Source: Unio delphinus
Taxonomy: Eukaryota > Mollusca > Bivalvia > Unionida > Unionidae
Direction: 5' to 3'
Length of the DNA stretch: 64,000 nucleotides
NCBI GenBank assembly: GCA_029339505.1
Contig: JAQISU010000155.1
Coordinates: 17,998,001-18,062,000 of the forward strand
Part shown: piece by piece, positions 12,701 through 24,700 of the stretch
Position numbering within the stretch: position 1 is the first letter of the stretch
Layout: each line of letters begins with the position of its first letter
Made by a program: the position numbers and the translations under genes
Notes under the pieces: generated by a model
What the model was told of the DNA's origin: nothing
The model's database searches: none
The model's input: the letters and a program-made list of their open reading frames with translations, nothing else

Positions 12701-15700
12701 CATAATTCAGCTGCACTTTTTTTAAAAGGAGTTTTGTTTCTAGATTACTTAAGAGTATTTGAATTTGTTTGATTTTTTATTTTATTTTTTTGTTAAGACT
12801 GATTTTTGGTGCAAATTTTATACCTTTCAGGTGGAGAATGTTTCTGCTACCTATTACCATTGTGGTCACTATTTACAGTGTTCGTTTGGCATTCTTAAAG
12901 ATACATTCTTGGCAGAAGGTGATGCATTTTTCAGTTTGAAATGACATACCTTTGCCACAAATAGTTACATACATTGTGATACACAGACCTAGAATATATA
13001 TTTGATGATTAAAAGTAACTTTCATAAAATGTTTACATTTAGTTTATAGCCTTTTTTATCAACCATTACATCTTGCGGAGTTACTACAGCACTGGCACAA
13101 ACATGAAGATTCCCTGTGCATTTCTTTACAATACATATTAACTGTGCTTAATTAGATGCCATCCTATACCAGATGGTTATTTTAATTTGAATCCATTTCT
13201 CCCCTCCCATCCTTGTCGATTCCACGCTAATTTATCTAATTCCAACTGCTAGCTCAGCATAAAGCATATATTTTGAATGTGTTCTCCATTTTAAAAACAG
13301 TACTTCCCTCATTTAAAACCATATTTATGTGAAGTTGCTCTGTTGATTTGCATATTGTCCATTTAGGATTAGTTTGATGACTATACTTGCAGTGTGTCTC
13401 GTATTGAAGTTGTTACATTGAATTCAGATTGGTGGTTGTTCGTTCAGTCCAGGGTAAACATTAACCACCACTCAGAACCTAAGATAGCTTCACCCTTTGT
13501 GTGATATGCAGGAAGTATTGGCAAAGCACTTTTGCCCCCAAGTGGTTATTAAACGATCTTTAAGTATGTAAATCTTACATATGGAGCAAATTTTTGCAGA
13601 GACAGGGTTTTCAATGGCCCTGTTCAATAAGGGTTGCTAATTTCCTTGATTTATTACCTCCCCTTGCATGCTCTTCACAGATAAAAATAAAATTGACCTG
13701 TTCACATAATTGGGGGGGGGAGAGAGAGGTAACAATGGCACACCCAAGATTAGCATAGACCGTGCGTGTGGCATAATGGAAATACAACATAAAAGGGCAC
13801 CACTGCCTCAAGCTGGTATGTATCAGTATATTGTATCCTGAAGCATATCAATATGCTATACAGGTGTGTTGTTTCACCACTGTTTAAACATATCCCTTTC
13901 TTTGATCTCCAGTATGGAGAACTTGATCTACAAATGTTTTTATTGATAAAGAACATTCTCATCCAGCATGAAGTTTAAAATGTTGTCAAATGGTAGGTAA
14001 CGATGTTTTACAGGATTTTCAATAGACTTGAACCCTTGGGTTGTGAAGTATATTATGGCTGAATCATCAAACTTATTTATCTTTCATTCGCCTCTGCTCA
14101 GTTTGTTACTAAGAGTGCACTATCCATAACAAATTTACTGTAGGAGGCACTGATTAACATCTGCTCTAGAACAGTTTATAATGAACTGGATGGAGCTAAC
14201 GTTTTGGCTAAACTGAATTAAGATGAATTGTTTTGAGATTACTTTTGAAGTTTATGATAGAGGAAGAGGAAACAATATCATGAATGAACTGCCTTTGGAA
14301 TACACATCAGAACTGGAATGTTTGGACATCAAATTATGATCAACTGGTAAGAACTGGAGCATATGGCGGCCTGTGAAGGCAGTTGTCATGGTGTGGACCA
14401 ACTTGAATTTTGTCAGATCTGATTTTGTGCAGTTTGTAGTTAGAAAATAGTTTATATAGAATCTAGCATAAATATAAAAAATATAAAAAAGTCTCCCACT
14501 TGTGTATGATAGATTGCATCTTTGTCTCTTTTATACAACATTGGTTGTATACTAGTGCATCCTTTTCTTATTGGGGGATAAAAAGAAGTAAATTCTTGAA
14601 GTTGAAATGGAGCAAATGCCCAGCTGACCTTACGCAAGATGATAGATTGCTCCGCCTACCAAATCACATGACATGACCACCTGTTAACCTCTGACAAACA
14701 AGCATATTTGGCAAGGAATAATTTAGTAAAAAAATTATTTATTTTTCCTAAAAATGTAATATTACAAAATAGCATAAATTATACTGTAGTATACATTAAT
14801 TATATCTGCATTTCCAGTTTGTTTATTAATAGCCAAAGTGGTTTTTTTTCTTCAGAAAGTAATAAAATTCTTTTTCAATTTGTTGAAGAAATTATTATTG
14901 CAAATAGAAATTCACTCCCATAAATGCAAATGTTAAAGTATAAAATCTTATTCTTATTATTATCTGGCTTATGTTTATGCTGCCTTGGAAATAAATGAAG
15001 TTTAAATTAATAACAAAATACTAAATAATTACTGTTTAGGAGTATACTGTTGTCCATAATAACATAAAGTTCTAGTTTTTGTCACATGGGATTTTGATCA
15101 ATAATGTATGTTGATGCAAACATATAAATGCCTGCTTAATATATCAAACATTAATTAGCTGAAACCATTGTTTATGTATTTCTTTAATATTACACTTTGT
15201 ATCACCACCTGTCCTTCAGTCCAATGAGAAAGTAAAGAGTTGCTCAAATGTATGAAAGATTGAGATGATAAATTATTATTTTTGGGACAAGCCAATATTA
15301 AAGTGTAAATGTTCAAGCTTTCATTAATGCAGTCTGGATTCACTACTTCCTATAAAGTCCTACCTGTTTATATCGACAAGCCGCTTATGTTGACAAAACA
15401 GCAAAGTCCCAGTCCCTTGGTATACTATTACTATCAAATTGTCATGCTTATGTCGACGTCGAGATAAAAGATCAACGTACATGTCGACAGAAGCCCTTGG
15501 TCCCAGCTTTAACAAATCCTTTGTTTTCTCATCATTTATGTCGACAAACTGCCAGTTCTGACCCATACTTTGTTCAACAATTAGTTTATGTTGCTGCCAG
15601 GCTTTTGATGTTGCTAGTTACGTCTTTGATCTTGCTGCCTAGCTTGTGGGTCATGTTCTTATGTACTCTTACAATGACATGTACATCTGTGGGTCTTTCA

Positions 15701-18700
15701 GCCACTGAATTTTCTGATTGTATATCAGCACAGCTAAAAGGATCAATTGATGAACACAATTTCCCAATCAACTTCTGGTCGCAGCAGGACTAGCAAGCTC
15801 TTAAATTTGCCATCCATGAAATTGATGCTTATATTTTCTGAATCCCATATATAAAAATTGCTTGAAAATAACGGATTACACGTTTCCGAGACCTTGAAAG
15901 TGATCGGTGATTAAAACAAGTTTTTTTCTGTGAAAGTTTCGTTTTTCACTTTATTTACATTTACGATGGCTACCAACAGCAGGGTAAAACGCAAATTAAA
16001 TTTAGTATCTAGAAACTAAATATCTGGTTGTTAAGGAAGTAAAGGGATGAACATCTCGCAAAGAGGTCTGTGAAATTTTTTCACTTGAAAAAAACACCTG
16101 TTCAGGAAGGATGAAAGCTGCAGAGTCTATAAAGAAAGACTAAGTTGAAGATAACTGCACTCCCCAAAGGAGGAAGCATCAAAATGGTTCAATGAATCAT
16201 TATCGAAAAAACTTAGTTTGGAGAACTTCGCTGCAACAAGAGGTTGGTTCAGTCGCTTTAATGTTCGTCATAGCATCGGATACAAAAGTATTTGTGGAGA
16301 ATATATGTACTGTTGACAGTTTTTCACTTCCCTGTGAATAGCCCTATCCCCTTGGTAGCCTCAATAAGATGGGAACAGACTGACCAAAATCAAAGCCAAT
16401 TTAAGTACATATACATGAAGTATGTAAATGACGACTATCCAACCATGTGCCAATGCCGACATTGAATATCGTAATGTTTTTCGTATCAGGATGTGATCAC
16501 TGCAATATTTTGATTTGTATTTTACTACACAAAGGTAACCAAAATGTAATATGTCAATATAAAAGTATATTTCACACTGATTCTGTCTTCATGTACTCAA
16601 AATTTCCATTATTTTATCAAAGTGTAAATGCTGTTCACTGACGACGGGTCACCCTTTGCTGGCGAATTTTAACTTTTATCTTTTTTCAGCCCACACACAC
16701 ACACACACACATCTTGACATCCGCCTATGTCGACAATATTTCCTCGGACCCAAGGATGTCGACATAAACGGGTAGGACTGTACAAGAAAATAATATACAT
16801 CCAAGTCCGAAATTTAGGGGCTTCTCTACTAATATTTGAAGAACAGTTATTTATGTATGCAAAGAAACATGTTGTAATTGTCATCAATTATTTCAATATT
16901 CTGCTACCAGGGAAAAAAAGTCTTTTATCGATCAATGTTTTTGGAAAGGAATAGATCTAATTCCTCTATTTAGACAATTTAGATATTGACTGTAAGAATT
17001 ACAAGACTCCCACTGACTTTCACCATTGATAGAAAAATAAACAAATTATTGAAAAACTTGTAAATACTTGTCATAATTCATGATTGCCGCATGCAGCTTG
17101 TAAGAGGAAAACGGTGGACAAAAGCAATGCCTTCAGATGTGTCAAATTTGTTTGCTGATTGGTTAATGGATGAGCATGATTGACAAGTGGCGTTAGGACA
17201 ATGCCGTCAAGCAAGAATTTGAGTCATATTCACAAGGCATTTACATGTAAAGTTTGTATATTAAACTTGCTCTGAATAAAAACAAATTTACATAAGGTTT
17301 TGCTCAGCTTTCAGATCTTAGGATGGGAATTAATAATCAGAATTACAAAGTTCTCATATTTCTCAGTATGATCAGTCAGAACAATATTGATCTAGTGGGG
17401 TTTTTTTTGGTGTGTTTTTTTTTTAGACAGTAAAGAACCCATCATGGACGTATGCATCTCTGTTGCCATTTATCTTCACTAGAGAAGGTTCCAGTATGTT
17501 AACCTATCTACACCTTGGCAGATAGATCAGATACTTCAAATCATTGGGTTAATTAATTTCATTGGACATGGTGGCAAGCCAGCACATACAATAATATTTT
17601 TTAAAAATCTGGTTCCGATTTGAACACAGTTCTTCCATGATTGAGACACTGGGTGCACCCAACTGGAATGGACTCGTATATAAGCGATTTTCCACAATAA
17701 TTCGTCTTTGTTCCCTCAAATATACCTCATGTGGCTTCTTTCTCGTATGTAGTTGGACTTTGTCTTAAACTTGCAAATTATCCATTTAGTAAGTTGACTC
17801 CATTATTTTTTGGCCAAAGTACCATGTACTCTTGTTGCACACTATTGGTTTGCTGGCATCACATACTCATGGCTGGCAACCCTCACGACTCAGACTGATA
17901 ATAGCCGGCAATGACGTACTTTCGTCTCTTCTGTCAGCAGATTAAAGATATGATGAATGCTATGCTCGCGAATTTTTAGAAAATCATATTCCTATCTTTT
18001 TTATGCAAGTATATCTCAATGAAAGGTAGTTCAAGTTTGCTGGGTCAGCTAATATGAGGCTATCCCATGCCGTCAAATGATGCCGGTAATTCCAACTTTT
18101 CGATAGGGAACAGACTGACCCTACACTCCAACATAAATGTCAAAATATAAAAACTGCTGTGGCAAGGGTCAGAGGAAACTCAGAATAGTAAAGAGAAATA
18201 TATTGCATTAAAAGTGAAGCTTAGTCTGGAATATACCAAACATTTGCCTTGCATTCGTTTTTTTCTGACATGGTCACTAAACAAATTCATGTCAAAATTC
18301 ACTAATTTGCATCGCCATTTTCATAAATTGCTAGCATGCAGCTATGCATACTGGGGGAGGAAACTCATGAAATCCAGTAGATGTTGCTAGTGCAAAGTAC
18401 CTGAATATCAGATTGATCTGCCACTGTGTAGATAGTCCAACATTTCAGATCCTTAGCTAGTGAAGATTGCTGCCAGCCAGTTCTTGATATTTTGATTGCA
18501 TGATACTCTTGTTTGTGCCATTTCCACATTTGCTGTAATGCTGAAACTATATCTAACTGCTCAGCCCATCTGGAATCGAGTTTTATTACATTCTTGATCG
18601 GATAGTTTCTATTCAGATTTTTGTCTTTAATTCTTGCATTTTAATTTTTAAAAATCCAGAAACATAAGTAGAAATGTGATTTTCCTTGTTTCGTTTTATT

Positions 18701-21700
18701 CTTGTATTTTGGCAATGTTTTCTGTGAAAACTTGATGCATACTTTAGATGTGCTTTATACACAATATTGGTGTCCTTGAAATGTGACATTGTTGAAATGG
18801 ATACAAGTAATGGTTCACAATCTGAATCTAAAACATGGTGATCTTGGTTGGAAAGATTGGAGTATTGTTTGTTATGTGGGGGAGGGGATTAGAGGCTAAC
18901 TATGTTAAGTGAATTCCATATTACATTTAGTGACAAGTTTGGATTCTTATACAGACAGTTATCCTAACCATTACAATAGAATTAATGAGAAACTATTCAG
19001 ACTTCAGAGATTAAACACGTTCATATAAAGCATGTGAAGAAAATGTAATGAACAGAGATTCCATTGAAGATAAAAGAAAAGTAGAAAAGCTGCTTTGGAG
19101 AAAAAAGTTTGGGAAATTTGCCTGGCTTCTACCATGTCAACTTGCAGTTGTATAGAAAAGACGGAACATTTCATGCCCATCAGAATTGTTTAGCTTGTCT
19201 TTAGATGCAAGAAAGGAATTTTTATATCCCTAGGTGCAAGCAGTTAAATCCATTAACACCATTTGCAAACATTCACTGCAAATTTTAACTAATTTCAGAA
19301 TTGGCTATGATGGATTTTTCCAAAAGAGAACAAATGATTTTTACCATGAAGGCGAAGCTACATTTTACAGAACAGCCAGGTTTACCCATATTGCCAGTCA
19401 GAAATATGGTTTGAAAGATCTAAATGTTGCGGTAAGTTCAGCATTATTGACTTTAAAATATATGAATTGGCAGATTTTATGATGCCTTTCATTATCCATT
19501 TTATCCTGATTTTGTCAGATAAGAAAAAGTACAGTTCAATACCACTTTAGAAATTTGTAAAGAAGAATATGAGAGGGAAGCAATCTGTGGACTTAGTGAT
19601 CATTCTGCAAAAGTTATAGACCTGTAGACTAAATAAATGGAGTGTTGAATATGAATAAATTTTTAAATGGTTTTTTCTTTTCTTCTGTATCCAGGTTCTA
19701 ATCCACATGGATATTGATTATTAGCGCTTGGTATTTTGACATGCCGAGCCATTTTAGTAGTAAAAATAAACTATATTTTTCATGCAGTGTAATGCATATA
19801 ATATATTAGCTATGATGTCAGCAAGGTAGGGATACTAATGTTAGTAATTTATAGTTTAGGCATTTTATTGTAAAATTACACTTTAGGATTAGCATGTATG
19901 GATTTGTGACTAAATATATTTTTGTGCATAACAAACATGAAATACAGAAAAAGTATCCGATGCAACTGTGTCTATTTATTTGAGCATCTCGAGCGATGTT
20001 TCTTAATAATTAATTAGTATAAATGGAAATTGCTAACATTGTTTTTTATGGCTTATCCACGCTGGCAGTTAGCATGTTTGGAATACTTTTATTACACATG
20101 GTATCATTATTTATTGTTTGTAGACAACCATAAAATCCATGGAAATCATTAACATCAAAATTAAACGATTTCAAAGTATTTTTAACTTTTGCAGCAAAGT
20201 GTTTTAATGTGCGTGTCTACGTGTTGATGCTCATGTACTTGAGAAATAAACATAAACCAGTTGAGCAGTTTTTAAAGAGACTGTATGGTCAGTATTGGTA
20301 TGTTAAGTGTGATCCAGCATAAAAATGACCGTGCAGAGCTGGCAGTGTTTTGAAATGTGCTCTCTAACCTGAACTACATCCATCAATCATGCCTAAAAAT
20401 GAAATGAATTAAAATAGGTTCTTTTAGCCATGCCCAAGACAATATATGGTCTGCTAAAAAAAAAAATACATTCAAAATCCAGGAAGGTAAAAAAAAATTT
20501 AAAATAAAACCCTGTACAAACTATAGAGGAATGTGTTTGAAATATTAGAAAATAATTACATAGGTTTATCACTGTTAGTCTGTTTAATCTAACATATTAC
20601 CCAAATGGTTGAAACATTGTGTATCAGCATTTTCCCATTTAACCACTGTATTAGCAAACATTCCAAATTGGCTCTTAGTATGTGTGAATATGGCATGTTG
20701 AAATGTGATTTTACTGACATTAGTGAAAGACATTTGTAGACCAAGAATTTTTTTAATTGAGATTTGAATTTGAGTTTGTTTCACTAAAAGTGCAGAACAA
20801 GTCAGTCATTAATATCAAATGTGTATTCATGGTTTAGAGTTCCTTGAAATTGTAATTGTAATCAAAACAGATTGGTAATATCTGGTAAATTGCAAGGTGG
20901 TGGGAGACTAATTCTAAAATTTATATGAAGTCTCCTCAATTCGATATTTTCTTTACAGTTGCAACATATTCAAGACCATTCTCAGGGCTCAACATTAAAG
21001 GTTGCCTGATTGCCCAAGGCAGGTGAAACTAAGGTCAGGGCAAGTGAAAACTAAAATAAAAGAGCTTGTCCGACCAGGCAAGTGATTTTCGGTTGTTACT
21101 GGCGTGATCAATAGGAAGAAAACATTTGTACAAAGTTTGTACTTGAATGATGAGATAAGAGTTCAATCTTATTAAATGTTAATTTGCACTTGAACCACTT
21201 GTAAAAATTACAAATATTTTGCAAAAATATTCCATTTCTTATGGGAATCAAATGCCAACCCAGTACATGCTGCCACAAGTCAATTGTTTGTGACTTTCAA
21301 CCTGTGAGACACTTGCCTTTCATAGGCATGATAAAAAAAAGCATCAGAGATATGTACAGCATTACAGTTTAAAAAATATTTTTTTTTTATGTTCTAAACT
21401 AGCAGATTTTGCTGATGCTTGCAAGTGTGCTTCATTGTTTTAGGTCTAAATAACCTGCAACGAGACCAATGTGTGTCTGTTTACATGTGTTAAACATAAT
21501 GGTCAAATGAGGTACAATTTGGCTTGATTTATATGAGGATAATAGACGGTTTTTCCTATGATTTTTCATTTTAAGATATTTATCTTTCGATCACACTTGA
21601 CTGTTTCTGTACAGGTGGTGGAAATAAAAATCATTGATGATGCGCTCTGCTATGATAGTTGCATCCCCAAAAAATCTGCAATTTTTTGTCTTTCAGCAAT

Positions 21701-24700
21701 CATGTTGCTTGGTAACAATTGTGCATTATGCAGAGTATTTGACTGATATGGACCAATGGGATTTAGCTAGACTAGTTACCTTGCTTCATGTTAACAAATT
21801 TCATATTTAACACATGATATATGACAGCCAGATTCACTTTATGCAGACATTTATTCACAGAAAATGTTTTGTGAACATACTTGTAACTTATTTGCAGAAA
21901 TGAGCCCAAAGTAGAATAAATTAACACGATATTATTCCATGGAAAAGATTATTTCCGTTCCTCATGCAGATCACCTTAAAAAGCAACTGAATGGAACTTT
22001 ATGAAATAAAATTTGCAGCATTGGGAATATGACCATGTTGACACAGCTCTCAAGACATTCAAAAATGCAGCATGAAGAAAATTAAGAGGTTGTAAAAAAG
22101 AAAAAGTAACAAATTTGGTCAGGAAAGATCACTTTCCAAAGTCACTTGTCCTGGACATTGGTTGGGAAATTATAATACAGCCCTGTTGCCATCACTGCTA
22201 ATTAATAAATGGTCCAGCATTTGAATGGTCAAGGGATACTTAACCACTAGCAAACCTAGTTGCAACACTGCAAAAACATTCAGCTTTAAGACCTTGTGAC
22301 TTGAAAATTTGTTTTATTTACTTCCACTACATTTCAAACAATTTGTAGGCTTTTACCTTATGTGTATATGCACATATGCAGTTTTCTTAGGGTTTGCCTT
22401 CAAACTTTAGATCTAAATGCATTGTTGGTTTTGTTCCTTCTTAGGAGCACTTTTCTTAAGAACGAATTTTGATTTCTCTCAACCAGTAGTCCCAGGTTAA
22501 GAGGCTTGTACCGCTGTAGGTGCATATTACTTTACTGCTGCACATCAATTATAATGTATAGTAGACTAACAAAATTTAGTATGTTTGTATGGCTTTATTA
22601 GATTTTCAGCTCAGATAGTATTTATAAATTATTGTTATATTTTGGGGAACTTGGGCTGTTTGTTCTTCAGTGGGGAATATGTGTTTTAGAAACATAAATT
22701 TGGTTTTATGAGATGTGATAATTGGTATGACCTTTTGTTATCAGTTACTTAACTGTGTTTAATCATCTGAGTAACAGACTGATCTTATGACAAACATATC
22801 CTTTATAATCTGTTAATATTTTATAGTGGCTCTGGATCAAATAAATGTAGAACTAGTTTGAAAAATTTAGTTGTTTTGTATACACAGGAGATCCCAGAGG
22901 GAACAGACCAAGATTTACGTGCTGCAATAGAAAAGTACATTGACTCAGCTGATGTTTTGATTGTCACAAGGTTGAAATGTTGCAAGACTGGGCAGGAAGT
23001 TACAGTTGGCAATATTCATGTCATATGGGGAGAAATGAAAGTCCCAGATGTACAATGCATTCAAGTAGGTATATTTTGTGTAGTTGACAACCCATTATAA
23101 ATGTGGAGTTATAAATGCATTTATTCTACTCTTTATTATAATATCTTGTTCCACATTTTTAAGTAAGAGATGTCACCATTTATGTTGAGACCCCCTTGGT
23201 GGAATATTTACAAAGAAGTCTCTTTAGCCTATTTGTGTATACTTGTACAGTTTAGCACGTGCGATGAATCAACAAGCTATTCATGATGCTTCATACCCAT
23301 CCGACTCCACAATGATTCCATTTGGTGGTTTACAATTATTCATGCTGTTGTCAAAACAATTACACACATTCTAGCAGTTTGGAATACCGACTTGCATACG
23401 GCTAAAACACGGTATTGGTGCTGAGAGTAGTCTCACTCACTTAAAAAATTGAAATGTTTGATAGAACATTTCAATGAAGCTCATTATATACCCTAGGGTG
23501 TCCCCTAGTCAGATCAAGTTAGATTTAGCTTGAACATGCATGCGATTTTGTTTAACCATTATTTCAATTCTGTGGTATAACAACAGTTACAGACACTACA
23601 CTTGGTGTATAACATGCAAGAAAAACAGCATGAAAACTTTAAAACTTTATTTTTTTTCACAGTAACATCAGTAACAGGATATCAACATTTAAAGTAAACA
23701 ACATAACTGGAAGTGGTAAACAACTTAATAACAAAATCAAAACATCTATGACAAAGGTATCACTTAGAAAAAAACCTAACCATGAAACTTTTGCATAACA
23801 AACATAAAAGACATAGAATAATCTTATTTAGGCATTTATCTAACACCAAGAAGAATATTTAAACAAACAAAATCATTAATACTGGCCAAAAGTATTGCAA
23901 ACTTCCATAAGAGTCAGAAGTACATTGTCCATAAAATTGGTTACAGACACTACAAAACTATAGCATTTCAATACAGCTGCAGAACCATACATATCTCCAT
24001 AAAATTCACTTCAAAAATAATTCCACATGAACACATTGACTAGAATTATTCATTAAATGAATGTTGATTAGTTAATAAAATGATAAAACCACATTGTAAC
24101 AGGTATATGTCCAATACTTGTGTTAAAATTATGAACTGGTAAATAGCACTTGAAAGTTTAATACTAAATAGTGTTTGTAAGAGTAAAATATTGAAGTATA
24201 ATGAATGTTCAATAAATCATAGTCACTAAAGTATTGTTCAACCCAAGGTGCTGACTCAAACACAGACCCATATGTGATTGATCTTAAGGTTACAGACACT
24301 ACACATTAAACCTTGACTTTATATTGTCATTTCAAATAGAAGTGCTTATGATTTTTTTCCAGATTTGACTTGAGCTTAGACAATTCAGCTGCATTAAACT
24401 TGAAATGACCCCTTTTATTGACTATTTGTGGAGCTTTTACCCTGTACAAGATAGCATCTAGAGCCTCTTGTGAATAATCATCTTTTTCAGGCCAAGCATA
24501 CATGTTGCCAGACTTTCTCATGTATTTAAGTCTAACTTCGTTATGAAGAATGTCTGTTACTTCTGCTAAGTATACATCTAGAGGTCCCTTCTTTGGCTCA
24601 AGTCCTACAGCAACAAATTCTCCAGGGTGGTATTTCTCTATTGGTTTCTCTGTGTTGGTTGGTGCTTTTTTGTCAACTTTGATTTTCTTTGTCACAATGT

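Larger units (their letters stand above)
15355..16780 (+). mobile_element. pogo/Tigger-like DNA transposon, decayed
   Basis: The left end aagtcctacctgtttatatcgaca and the right end (reverse complement cagtcctacccgtttatgtc) form about 24-bp imperfect inverted repeats, each flanked by TA. TA target duplication with CAGTCC..TCGACA-type ends is characteristic of pogo/Tigger elements of the Tc1/mariner superfamily. At 1.43 kb it is internally deleted, and a broken transposase N-terminus remains at 15966-16290. Further copies of the tgtcgac motif lie inside both ends. Confidence 0.75.

Noticed and set aside
20983..22185. Confident hAT call for the CAGGGCT-bounded segment
   Set aside because: No 8-bp target duplication could be found, so it is listed only as a low-confidence candidate.
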